Source: Chloroflexota bacterium
Lineage (GTDB): Bacteria > Chloroflexota > Anaerolineae > Anaerolineales > Villigracilaceae
Direction: 5' to 3'
DNA length: 8,247 nt
Assembly (NCBI GenBank): GCA_023484185.1
Contig: JAMDBC010000170.1
Span: 1 to 8,247, forward strand
The notes under the pieces were generated by a model. That model was not told where the DNA came from. It searched no databases and worked only from the letters and a program-made list of their open reading frames with translations. Positions 1 through 6,624 of this stretch are shown here, piece after piece. Within the stretch, counting starts at the first letter, position 1. Each line of letters starts with the position of its first letter. Made by a program: the position numbers and the translations under genes.

Positions 1-386
1 TGCCGGAAGGCGCCATCCCGAAAGATGGCCCTTCGGCGGGCATCACGATTGCGACCGGCATGATCTCCGCGCTGACGGGGCGGCCCGTATATCGCATTGT
101 CGGCATGACAGGTGAGATCACCCTGCGCGGACGCGTCCTGCCGATTGGCGGTGTGCGCGAAAAAGTTTTGGCCGCCCATCGCGCCGGATTGAAAACCATT
201 TTAATGCCCGAAAAAAATCTCAAAGACCTGCATGATGTTCCCAAAAGCGTGCGCTCGGAGCTGAAGATCATCCCGGTCACGCACATGGACCAGGTGCTGG
301 ATGTGGCGCTCGCGCCCGATTCGGTCATCGAACCGCCGCGTCCGCGCAAGCGAAGTGAAGAGCCGGTTGAGGAAGAAAAAAATTAA
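1..386 (+). CDS. lon: ATP-dependent protease Lon, C-terminal fragment (5' end outside window)
   Basis: This is the end of the proteolytic domain of Lon, the cytosolic AAA+ serine protease that degrades misfolded and regulatory proteins. The reading frame is open from base 3. The motif DGPSAG places the catalytic serine at codon 33-35. [14 protein letters not shown] places the catalytic lysine at codon 162-164. The two are 43 residues apart, the same spacing as Ser679/Lys722 of E. coli Lon. The conserved [16 protein letters not shown] stretch lies between them. After the domain ends there is a charged tail of about 25 residues, rich in Pro/Arg and then Glu, finishing in EEEKN and a TAA at 384-386. 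The ATPase and N-terminal domains lie upstream of the window. A 146-nt gap with a palindromic repeat separates it from the next gene, so the two need not be co-transcribed. Identification is firm; the fragment is partial only because the window cuts it. Confidence 0.97.
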   Translation, partial: PEGAIPKDGPSAGITIATGMISALTGRPVYRIVGMTGEITLRGRVLPIGGVREKVLAAHRAGLKTILMPEKNLKDLHDVPKSVRSELKIIPVTHMDQVLDVALAPDSVIEPPRPRKRSEEPVEEEKN

Positions 387-429
387 TTTTGTTTCAGGGT
401 GTGTTCAGTCCATCCCAGGCATTCGAAGA

Positions 430-498
430 TTTAACGCAAAGACGCTGAGCCGCAAAAGAAAAACAAGAATCTTTGCGCCTTCGTGGCTTTGCGTTAAA
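430..498. repeat. Intergenic palindromic repeat, copy A (REP/MITE-like)
   Basis: Terminal inverted arms tttaacgcaaag (430-441) and ctttgcgttaaa (487-498) are a perfect 12-bp match. The inner part is only partly complementary (gccgcaaaag against ctttgcgcc). The element lies between the lon stop and the dehydrogenase start. A diverged copy lies at 2554-2617; the two share atctttgcgccttcg exactly (469-483 and 2599-2613) and most of the left arm. It encodes nothing. The family is called by self-similarity within the window only. Confidence 0.8.
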
Positions 499-532
499 AA
501 TCTCATTGATTTATCTAAAATTGAGAATTGAT

Positions 533-1354
533 ATGTCGACTCTTTCTGGAAATGTTGTTCTCATTACTGGGGCGTCATCCGGGTTTGGCGAAGACGCGGT
601 GCGTCTATTCGCGAAAGAGGGATGCAAGGTTGTTCTTGCCGCCCGTCGTCTTGACCGTTTGCAGGCATTGGCAAAAGAAATCCAGAAAGAGGGCGGCGAA
701 GCGATTGCCATTCCGGTGGACGTGGTTGACCGCGATGAAATCGAAATGATGGTCCAATCCACAATTGACCATTACGGCCAGATTGATATTCTCTTCAACA
801 ACGCGGGCTTTGGGCGTCTCGACTGGCTCGAAAACCTTGACCCCGCACGCGACATCGAAACGCAAATGGATGTAAATTTGTTGGGCTTGACCCAGGTCAC
901 GCGCGCTGTGCTTCCGCATATGCTGGCCCAGAAATCCGGACACATCATCAACATGTCCTCCGTTGCGGGCTGGATCGCTGCGCCGCTTTACAGCATTTAT
1001 TCCGCCACAAAATTCGGCGTGCGCGGCTTCACCGATTCTTTACGTCGTGAAGTTGCGCCGTTTGGCATTCACGTCTCCGGTATTTATCCTGGCCCCGCCG
1101 CGACTGAGTTTGGCCAACACACTGGCAAAAATCCTGCGAAGAAAACTTTCAACCGTTTTAAGGGTCTGTCGATGACTTCCGAATATGTCGCGCGCCGCGT
1201 CGTGAATCTTGCAAAGTCTCCGCGCCGCGTGGTTATTATTCCGTGGTGGTATAACATCGTGATTGGACTCGATATTTTTACGCCCGCCCTTGTGGATTGG
1301 TTTTTGAAAGTTTCTTTTACCAGCCGGAATCATACACTTGATAAACCTAAATAA
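533..1354 (+). CDS. Short-chain dehydrogenase/reductase (classical SDR)
   Basis: A 273-residue soluble NAD(P)-dependent oxidoreductase of the classical SDR family, of normal length. The Rossmann glycine motif TGASSGFG is at residues 12-19, NNAG at 89-92, the structural Asn at 115, and the catalytic Ser143, Tyr156 (YSATK) and Lys160 show the expected spacing. Basic residues straight after the second strand (AARRLDR, about 36-42) suggest NADP(H) rather than NAD(H). The PGP motif after strand six is at about 186-188. The C-terminal part (about 232-262) is rich in aromatic and hydrophobic residues and may form the substrate pocket or touch the membrane. The substrate cannot be told from sequence. 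The start is the ATG giving MSTLSGNVVLITG; the frame stays open upstream to a TTG at 473, but those codons lie partly in the palindromic repeat and precede the expected first beta strand. No strong Shine-Dalgarno is visible. It probably has its own promoter. Confidence 0.93.
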   Translation: MSTLSGNVVLITGASSGFGEDAVRLFAKEGCKVVLAARRLDRLQALAKEIQKEGGEAIAIPVDVVDRDEIEMMVQSTIDHYGQIDILFNNAGFGRLDWLENLDPARDIETQMDVNLLGLTQVTRAVLPHMLAQKSGHIINMSSVAGWIAAPLYSIYSATKFGVRGFTDSLRREVAPFGIHVSGIYPGPAATEFGQHTGKNPAKKTFNRFKGLSMTSEYVARRVVNLAKSPRRVVIIPWWYNIVIGLDIFTPALVDWFLKVSFTSRNHTLDKPK

Positions 1355-1364
1355 GATTGCTCAA

Positions 1365-1394
1365 GCCGCCGTCCCCGGCGGCGAGGACGCCGCC
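1365..1394 (+). promoter_or_regulatory. Two mutually exclusive GC hairpins in the leader before the M24 peptidase
   Basis: The segment gccgccg (1365-1371) can pair with cggcggc (1376-1382), giving a perfect 7-bp stem with a tetraloop. Alternatively ggcggcg (1377-1383) can pair with cgccgcc (1388-1394), again 7 bp with a 4-nt loop. The two share bases 1377-1382, so only one can form at a time. It lies 11 nt after the dehydrogenase stop and 26 nt before the peptidase ATG. There is no T-run after either stem, so it is not a standard intrinsic terminator. It may be a transcript-end or leader structure, or only a GC-rich repeat remnant; the function is not established. Confidence 0.45.
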
Positions 1395-1420
1395 TCGAGC
1401 ATTCTTCAACAGGAGACAAA

Positions 1421-2527
1421 ATGACATCTTCCCGACTCGACAAACTCAGCGCTTCTCTCCGCGCCTCCGGGCTGGACGCCGTTGCTCTGAATCCCGGGCC
1501 CACCTTGACCTATCTCACCGACCTGCGCTTCCATCTCATGGAGCGGCCTGTGGTTTTGCTGGTCGCACCCGGCAAAGCCCCGGTCATCGTTTTGCCTGAA
1601 CTCGAATTGCCGAAAGTGAATCTCTTTCCATATAAAGTGAACGCGTTTTCTTATGGCGAGAATCCTGCGGAATGGGATTCCGTTTTTCGCAAGGCTGTCG
1701 CATCTCTCGGCCTCGACGGGAAGAAGATCGGCGTAGAGCCGCGCCAAATGCGTCTGCTGGAATTTCGGCATGTGAAAGCCGGCGCGCCCGAAGCGGATTT
1801 CCCGGACGCGTCTGATGCGTTGTCCGCGCTGCGTTTGTGCAAAGACCCGGCTGAGATCCAGAAAATGAAGCGGGCGGTTAAAGTCGCGCAGGACGCGCTC
1901 GAAGCTGTTATCCCATTTATCAAAGTTGGCATGACCGAAAAAGAAATTGCCGCCGAATTAAATGTTCAACTGCTCAAGCATGGATCTGAATCCGAATTGC
2001 CGTTCCCGCCGATTGTTTCCGCCGGGCCGAATTCTGCCAACCCGCATGCCTCGCCGTCTGATAGAAAAATCCAGCGCGGCGATCTGCTGGTCGTGGATTG
2101 GGGCGCGACGGTGGATGGTTATATTTCAGATTTGACGCGCACGTTTGCAGTGGGCGAGGTGGAGGCGGAGTTGAAGAAGATCGCGGAGATTGTGTTGAAG
2201 GCAAATGTGGCCGGGCGCGCGGCAGGCAAAGCTGGCGTCCCATGCGCGGAGGTGGATAAGGCCGCGCGGGATGTGATCGAGCAGGCTGGCTACGGAAAAT
2301 ATTTTACGCATCGCACCGGTCATGGTATTGGCATGGAGAGCCACGAGGAACCGTACGTGCGCGGCGACAACATGCAATTGCTTGCGCCGGGCATGGCGTA
2401 CACAGTTGAACCTGGAATTTATCTGCCTGAGCGCGGGGGCGTGCGAATTGAAGATAATGTAATTGTTACAAAAGATGGCGTGGACGTCTTGAGCGACATG
2501 CCGCGTGAGATTCGGGTCGTGGGGTAA
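1421..2527 (+). CDS. M24-family metallopeptidase (Xaa-Pro aminopeptidase / prolidase type)
   Basis: A 368-residue cytosolic aminopeptidase that removes N-terminal residues next to proline or cleaves Xaa-Pro dipeptides. Length and two-domain layout match PepQ/YpdF-type members: a creatinase-like N-terminal domain (about 1-135) and a pita-bread catalytic domain (about 142-368). All five dimetal ligands are visible: Asp226 (VVDWGA), Asp237 (SDLTRTF), His301 (TGHGIG), Glu330 (VEPGIY) and Glu344 (RIEDN). The proton-shuttling histidines are at His209 (NPHA) and His308 (HEEP). The ATG has a good ribosome site, AGGAG at 1411-1415, five bases upstream. It follows the dehydrogenase in the same direction with a 66-nt gap holding alternative hairpins, so co-transcription is possible. 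Whether it prefers dipeptides or longer peptides cannot be decided from sequence. No signal peptide is seen. Confidence 0.93.
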   Translation: MTSSRLDKLSASLRASGLDAVALNPGPTLTYLTDLRFHLMERPVVLLVAPGKAPVIVLPELELPKVNLFPYKVNAFSYGENPAEWDSVFRKAVASLGLDGKKIGVEPRQMRLLEFRHVKAGAPEADFPDASDALSALRLCKDPAEIQKMKRAVKVAQDALEAVIPFIKVGMTEKEIAAELNVQLLKHGSESELPFPPIVSAGPNSANPHASPSDRKIQRGDLLVVDWGATVDGYISDLTRTFAVGEVEAELKKIAEIVLKANVAGRAAGKAGVPCAEVDKAARDVIEQAGYGKYFTHRTGHGIGMESHEEPYVRGDNMQLLAPGMAYTVEPGIYLPERGGVRIEDNVIVTKDGVDVLSDMPREIRVVG

Positions 2528-2553
2528 AACTTTTGCCGCAATAAAAAATTATC

Positions 2554-2617
2554 AACGCAAAGGCGCGGAGCCGCGAAGAAAAAACTTAAAAACTTTGTAT
2601 CTTTGCGCCTTCGCGTT
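2554..2617. repeat. Intergenic palindromic repeat, copy B (diverged)
   Basis: This is the second copy of the element at 430-498. The left arm (2554-2570) and the right arm ctttgcgccttcgcgtt (2601-2617) match as an inverted repeat at 14 of 17 positions. An alternative perfect 7-bp pairing joins cgcgaag (2572-2578) to cttcgcg (2609-2615). It lies 27 nt after the peptidase stop and 37 nt before the glycosyltransferase ATG, the same setting as copy A. On the minus strand the left arm runs into a T-rich tract (2543-2550), so it could weakly terminate antisense transcripts. Confidence 0.75.
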
Positions 2618-2653
2618 AGACGTAAAAATTATTTCCAACCTCAAACAGCAAAC

Positions 2654-3844
2654 ATGACAGGCCGAAAATTTCTACTCATCATAATTATCGTCATGGCTGC
2701 GCTGGTCGGCCTGTCGTTTCGTTTTTACGGCTACGAGGCCACCTGGCGGCTTTGGAATATTCCGGCGCGCATGCCGCCCTTCACTGACCTGCGGCTTTTG
2801 CCCGGCAGCGCCGAATCTTTTCGTCAGGGCTTCGATCCCATCCATCAAAATCCCGGCGACCCGTTGGGCCGTCACTTCAATTATCCGCGCGCCTGGTATC
2901 TTGTTTTTTACACCGGCATTAATCAAGACGACACAATCTGGATCGGGACTCTGCTCGCGCTCGGATTTTTGTTCTGTGTCTGGATTTTTCCGCGCCGCCT
3001 CGACCTCGCCTCGGCCGGACTGCTGGCCCTCATTCTTTTCTCACCCTCGACGATGCTCTGCCTCGAACGCGGCAACGTTGATCTTCTCATTTTTATTTTA
3101 TGCGCGCTGGCATTGCTCGCGCTTGAAAATTCAGCCTGGCTTTCTGCTGGACTTTTAATGCTGGCCGTTTTTCTCAAACTTTTTCCCATCTTCGGATTTG
3201 GCATTTTTCTGCGCGAAGTCCGCTCGCGTTTTTGGATGATCAGTCTTTCAGCGTTTGCTCTTCTTCTGGTATATGCCGCGCTGACATATTCCAACATCGC
3301 CGCTTCATTTTCCTATACCGAAAAAGGCGGCGACTGGTCGTATGGCGTGAATGTGGCGGCACTGCATTTGCGTCCGTTCCTGGCGTTTGGAAAAACCTAC
3401 AGGCTGATAACTTTTACCTCGTTTCTTCTGGCCTTGGGCCTGACGATTTTCGGCCTCTTTCGCGGAAGCCGAAGCGTGTCCCTGCCCGCGGATGATTCCC
3501 GTCACCTCGCGGCCTTTCGCCTCGGCGCGCTGATCTACATCGGAACATTTTTTCTCGGCAATAACTGGGATTATCGTCTGATCTTTTTGCTCTTCATCAT
3601 TCCCCAACTTTTCACGTGGGCTTCTTCCTCCCGCGCGGCCCGCTGGACCCTCGCGGCGCTGATTTTGTCCTGCTGGTATCTTGTCACGCTAAAAATTTTT
3701 GGCAACGAACTCGCTTATGCTCTCGATCAATTCTCCAAGTGGGGATTATTCGCCGGGCTGGTTTATCTTTTCTTCCGGTCATCGCCCGATTGGCTGAAGA
3801 CCGAATTGCGAACTGTCTTCGTCCGCAAACCGCGCACCGCATGA
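2654..3844 (+). CDS. GT87/DUF2029-like polytopic membrane glycosyltransferase (probable)
   Basis: A 396-residue integral membrane protein with an N-terminal membrane anchor (about 5-22) and roughly ten further hydrophobic segments. Features recall the GT-C fold GT87/DUF2029 family, whose members transfer sugars from polyprenyl-phosphate donors outside the membrane. There is a first external loop with an aspartate (PPFTDLR, Asp45), the ERGNVD motif at 138-143 followed by a helix, LKLFP at 174-178 ending another helix, and NNWDYRLIFLLFIIPQL in the C-terminal half (303-319). Length fits the family. The acceptor and sugar cannot be inferred; a role in cell-surface glycolipid or glycan assembly is an inference. 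The start is the ATG giving MTGRKFLL, because upstream in-frame codons back to a TTG at 2603 lie in repeat copy B. No Shine-Dalgarno is evident. Its TGA overlaps the next start as ATGA at 3841-3844. A general polytopic protein of unknown function is the alternative. Confidence 0.68.
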   Translation: MTGRKFLLIIIIVMAALVGLSFRFYGYEATWRLWNIPARMPPFTDLRLLPGSAESFRQGFDPIHQNPGDPLGRHFNYPRAWYLVFYTGINQDDTIWIGTLLALGFLFCVWIFPRRLDLASAGLLALILFSPSTMLCLERGNVDLLIFILCALALLALENSAWLSAGLLMLAVFLKLFPIFGFGIFLREVRSRFWMISLSAFALLLVYAALTYSNIAASFSYTEKGGDWSYGVNVAALHLRPFLAFGKTYRLITFTSFLLALGLTIFGLFRGSRSVSLPADDSRHLAAFRLGALIYIGTFFLGNNWDYRLIFLLFIIPQLFTWASSSRAARWTLAALILSCWYLVTLKIFGNELAYALDQFSKWGLFAGLVYLFFRSSPDWLKTELRTVFVRKPRTA

Positions 3845-4070
3845 ACATCGAAATCCGCCGCGCTTTGCCTGAAGAAGCGGACGCTTTAACGGAAATTGCC
3901 ATCGCCGCGAAACGGCATTGGGGCTATCCTGAACGCTGGATCGAAATCTGGATGCCATCCCCAACGCGCAGGGATTTTATGAGAAAATGGGAATGCACAA
4001 AGTTGGTGAAAAGCAAACAGAAGTGGACGGCCAGCCGCGCACCTTGCCAATCATGGAGATTTCATTGTGA
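3841..4070 (+). pseudogene. GNAT acetyltransferase remnant with internal out-of-frame deletion
   Basis: From the ATG at 3841 the frame reads MNIEIRRALPEEADALTEI, continuing to AKRHWGYPERWIEIW. This is a typical GNAT N-terminus (first strand and helix). After about base 3951 that frame becomes meaningless and runs to a TGA at 4081-4083 (80 codons). In another frame, 3951-4070, the text is the classic GNAT C-terminus: 39 codons containing PNAQGFYEKMG (motif B), VDGQPRTLP and ending EISL, then TGA. The middle, with the acetyl-CoA-binding motif A (Q/RxxGxG/A), is missing. Only about 76 residues remain of a usual 150-165, so some 75-90 codons appear lost, with a net loss of 3n+1 bases. The ends still overlap both neighbours by four bases (ATGA at 3841, GTGA at 4067), showing it was once an intact operon member. 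It cannot be an active acetyltransferase as written. An assembly collapse is the alternative explanation. Confidence 0.85.
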
Positions 4071-4612
4071 CCAGTTACTGTGAATACATCAACTCTCACC
4101 CTGAAGACGAATATAACCGCGTCTATCACGACACCGAATATGGCTTCCCTTTAAAAGATGACCATCTGCTCTTCGAGCGTCTCGTGCTCGAGATCAATCA
4201 GGCCGGTCTTTCGTGGATCACGATCTTGAAAAAGAAGGATAACTTTCGCCGTGCCTACGATGGCTTCGCTGTTGACAGGGTGGCCGCATACAAGGAAAAA
4301 GATCGTACCAGATTATTGAATGATGCCGGAATTATCCGCAACAAATTAAAGGTTAATGCCGCGATTGAGAATGCAAAGCGGATACAACTCTTGCGCGCCG
4401 AACAGGGTTCGTTCAAAGGCTGGCTCGATGCAAATCATCCGCTCGAGTTGGATGAATGGGCCAGGTTATTTAAGAGAAACTTTGTTTTTACAGGCGGTGA
4501 GATCGTGCGCGAGTTCCTCGTCAGCACGGGGTATTTGGCGGGAGCGCATGACGAAGATTGTCCGGCCTATAAAAAAGTTACACACCTTCATCCGGCATGG
4601 ATGCGGAAATAG
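4067..4612 (+). CDS. tag: DNA-3-methyladenine glycosylase I
   Basis: A 181-residue base-excision repair enzyme that removes 3-methyladenine from alkylated DNA. It aligns by eye along its length with E. coli Tag. The zinc-snap ligands are all present: Cys5, His21 (YHDTEYG), His161 and Cys165 (HDEDC). The active-site segment LEINQAGLSWITILKK (41-56) carries Glu42, matching E. coli Glu38, and Trp50. DAGIIRNKLKVNAAIENA (86-103) is the helix-hairpin-helix region. The start is the GTG at 4067: it gives MTSYCEY, which places the zinc Cys near the N-terminus as expected, and GGAG at 4055-4058 lies eight bases upstream. It overlaps the stop of the ancestral acetyltransferase frame as GTGA. It is slightly shorter than the 187 residues of E. 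coli Tag, within family range. Location in an operon with a membrane glycosyltransferase and an esterase gives no hint of adaptive-response control. Confidence 0.95.
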   Translation: MTSYCEYINSHPEDEYNRVYHDTEYGFPLKDDHLLFERLVLEINQAGLSWITILKKKDNFRRAYDGFAVDRVAAYKEKDRTRLLNDAGIIRNKLKVNAAIENAKRIQLLRAEQGSFKGWLDANHPLELDEWARLFKRNFVFTGGEIVREFLVSTGYLAGAHDEDCPAYKKVTHLHPAWMRK

Positions 4613-4624
4613 AGAGAAATTTTT

Positions 4625-5398
4625 ATGACACAGATCATCCCAACTGCCGAACCATTTTTCTTTCCGGGCAATCGAACCGGATGCCTGCTCGTACATGGAT
4701 TCACCGGCGCGCCGAAAGAGATGCGCTGGGTGGGCGAATATTTGGCGAGCAAAGGTTTCAGCGTGCTCGGCGTCCGCCTGGCGGGACATGCCACAAAACC
4801 CGAAGATATGATCCGTTCTAACTGGACCGATTGGACGGCCTCCGTTGAAGATGGCTTTCACCTGCTCCGCGGCGTTGCCGACCACATCTACCTCGTCGGA
4901 CTTTCGATGGGCGCAGTGTTATCTTTGCTCATGTCCACGCGTTTGGATGTGAAGGGCGTGGTTGTTATGTCCACGCCGTATAAACTTGTGGATGATTGGC
5001 GCTTGAATTACATTGACCTGCTCAGCAAATTCATACCTTATTTACCGAAGGGAAATTATCCGCCCGGCGCTGGCTGGTTCGATCAAGAGTCGTGGAAGGA
5101 TCATGTCTCTTATCCGCAAAATCCAGTCCGCTCGCTGGGACAGTTGAATCGATTGCTGGCTGAAATGCGGGCGGCGTTACCGAAGGTCAACGTGCCGGTG
5201 TTGTTGATCCATTCAAAAGATGATGGTTATGTTTTGCCTGAAAACCTTGAAAATATTTACGCCAGCCTCGGCGCGTCAGACAAGACAAAGATTTATATAA
5301 CGGGGTCCGGCCACGTTGTCACGCGAGATGCGGCGCGGAATCAAGTATTCGAAGCCGCGTATGAATTTATCCGTCGAGTGGAGTCTGCATCCGAATGA
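4625..5398 (+). CDS. Alpha/beta-hydrolase carboxylesterase (Est30-like, COG1647 type)
   Basis: A 257-residue soluble serine hydrolase resembling the Est30 carboxylesterase/monoacylglycerol lipase group, acting on short to medium acyl esters. The oxyanion-hole motif HGFTG is at 24-28. The nucleophile elbow GLSMG at 92-96 gives Ser94. The acid is probably Asp200 (DDGYVLP) and the base His230 (SGHVVTRD), in family order and spacing. A cap region rich in Tyr/Trp/Pro spans about 125-165. There is no signal peptide, so it is cytosolic. The ATG at 4625 lies 12 nt after the tag stop with GAGA at 4612-4615 as a weak ribosome site. The stop overlaps the transporter start as ATGA at 5395-5398, which suggests translational coupling. 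The natural substrate is unknown. Confidence 0.9.
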   Translation: MTQIIPTAEPFFFPGNRTGCLLVHGFTGAPKEMRWVGEYLASKGFSVLGVRLAGHATKPEDMIRSNWTDWTASVEDGFHLLRGVADHIYLVGLSMGAVLSLLMSTRLDVKGVVVMSTPYKLVDDWRLNYIDLLSKFIPYLPKGNYPPGAGWFDQESWKDHVSYPQNPVRSLGQLNRLLAEMRAALPKVNVPVLLIHSKDDGYVLPENLENIYASLGASDKTKIYITGSGHVVTRDAARNQVFEAAYEFIRRVESASE

Positions 5399-6546
5399 AT
5401 CGTTCCTTGTTGTGGTTGGGAATTGCTTTGTTTTTGTGGGGCGTGGGCGAGGGCATGTTCCTGCTCTTTCAGCCGATCTACATGCAACAACTCGGCGCGG
5501 ACCCGATCCAGACCGGCGCGATCCTGGGCGCATTTGGGTTGGTGATGGTTTTGGTGCATGTGCCGTCCGGCCATCTTTCGGACCGCATTGGGCGCAGGCC
5601 GATGTTGCTGGCCGCGTGGGTGGTCGGAATCGTCGCGACACTTTGGATGGGGCTGGCCCGCAGCCTGCCGGTTTTTATCGTGGGCTGGCTGCTTTACGGA
5701 TTTACAGCATTCGTCGCTTCGCCGCTCGATAGTTATGTGACCGCCGCGCGCGGCAACTGGTCGGTGGGGCGCGCCATCACATTTACTGGCATGACGTTTA
5801 ATGCGGGCGTGGTGCTTGGTCCGATCACCGGCGGCTGGATAGGCGATCACCAGGGCCTTCGCACGGTATTTTTTGTTTCGGCGATTCTATTTGTTATTTC
5901 GCTTGTGTTCCTGTTTTTGATCGAGACGCAGCCGCGCGATCATCACGACCCGGCTGACCCGCCCGAAAGTGTGTTTCGCAATCGGCGCTTCCTGGCTTTT
6001 ATCGGAATTTATTTTTTCATTGTGGTGGCGCTGTATTTGCCGCAGCCGTTTACGCCAAACTTTCTGGAGAGCCAGCGCGCGCTTTCATTGAGTGAAATCG
6101 GCCTGCTGGGTTCGATTGGCGGCATCGGAAATTCCGCTTTGAATTTTATTCTTGGACTGTTGGAAGCGCGCACCGGATTTTTCCTCGGTCAACTCGGCGT
6201 GGCCGCCTTTGCTTTTTTGATCTGGAAAGGCACGGGCTTCTGGGAATTTTCGCTGGCATACTTTTTACTTGGCGGTTATCGTGTTTTGCGCGGGCTGGGA
6301 ATCGCGCTGGTGCGCCCGCTTGTGCATGAATCGCAGATGGGACTGGCGTATGGGCTTGCCGAAACCATCGGCTCGACCTCGTCCCTGCTGGCGCCGATCA
6401 TTGCCGGATTTTTATATGAACGCGATCCGGCGCTGATGTATCCGGTGGGATTGGCTGCAATTGGATTTGTGTTCCTGCTCAGCATTGCTTTTATTCCGCG
6501 CTCAAAACATGTCGAGCCGGTTCATGTCGAGGCCATGCCGGAATAA
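5395..6546 (+). CDS. Major facilitator superfamily transporter (MFS_1)
   Basis: A 383-residue inner-membrane permease with about 12 hydrophobic segments, normal for MFS drug or metabolite exporters. The clearest signature is motif A between helices 2 and 3, GHLSDRIGRRP at 59-69, complete with its Asp and Arg residues. A motif-C-like glycine/proline helix, VVLGPITGGWIG, follows in the fifth helix. A hydrophilic central loop (about 177-198) has RDHHDPADPPES, linking the two six-helix halves. The C-terminus is short and cytosolic, with a small repeated phrase HVEPVHVEA. The substrate is not predictable. It overlaps the esterase by four bases (ATGA), with GGAG at 5380-5383 upstream, so the two are probably co-translated; export of an esterase product is a speculation from position alone. 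It is the last gene before the palindrome/terminator at 6553-6631. Confidence 0.92.
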   Translation: MNRSLLWLGIALFLWGVGEGMFLLFQPIYMQQLGADPIQTGAILGAFGLVMVLVHVPSGHLSDRIGRRPMLLAAWVVGIVATLWMGLARSLPVFIVGWLLYGFTAFVASPLDSYVTAARGNWSVGRAITFTGMTFNAGVVLGPITGGWIGDHQGLRTVFFVSAILFVISLVFLFLIETQPRDHHDPADPPESVFRNRRFLAFIGIYFFIVVALYLPQPFTPNFLESQRALSLSEIGLLGSIGGIGNSALNFILGLLEARTGFFLGQLGVAAFAFLIWKGTGFWEFSLAYFLLGGYRVLRGLGIALVRPLVHESQMGLAYGLAETIGSTSSLLAPIIAGFLYERDPALMYPVGLAAIGFVFLLSIAFIPRSKHVEPVHVEAMPE

Positions 6547-6552
6547 GATTTC

Positions 6553-6624
6553 GTTGGTCGAGTAGGCGGTGGGTCTCGATACGGCCTTCGGCCACTCGAC
6601 CATCGCCGCCGTATCGAGACCAAC
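6553..6624. repeat. Imperfect intergenic palindrome of the ggtctcgatac type
   Basis: A 72-nt element bounded by gttggtc (6553-6559) and gaccaac (6618-6624). It is built of nested arms: ggtctcgatacggc (6572-6585) pairs perfectly over 14 bp with gccgtatcgagacc (6608-6621); tggtcgagt (6555-6563) pairs perfectly with actcgacca (6594-6602); and ggccttcggcc (6583-6593) is a small hairpin by itself. These pairings compete. The consensus resembles a repeat that I recall as common between genes in Actinobacteria and Chloroflexi; that is memory, not a search. It is unrelated in sequence to the repeat at 430 and 2554. Confidence 0.8.

Noticed and set aside
489..517. Possible promoter ttgcgt - 17 nt - tatcta, with its -35 in the right arm of repeat A
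   Set aside because: Spacing is ideal but only about three of six bases match each consensus hexamer; in AT-rich intergenic DNA this is expected by chance.
605..943. Antisense frame of 112 codons opposite the dehydrogenase
   Set aside because: A shadow of a well-supported SDR gene, without any known motif.
3616..3840. Open frame leading into the acetyltransferase remnant from upstream
   Set aside because: It is out of frame within the glycosyltransferase gene; the GNAT homology begins only at the ATG at 3841.
6508..6531. Direct repeat catgtcgag occurring twice 15 bases apart
   Set aside because: It lies inside the coding end of the transporter and gives a small in-frame peptide repeat (HVEPVHVEA); too short to suggest an element or a binding site.
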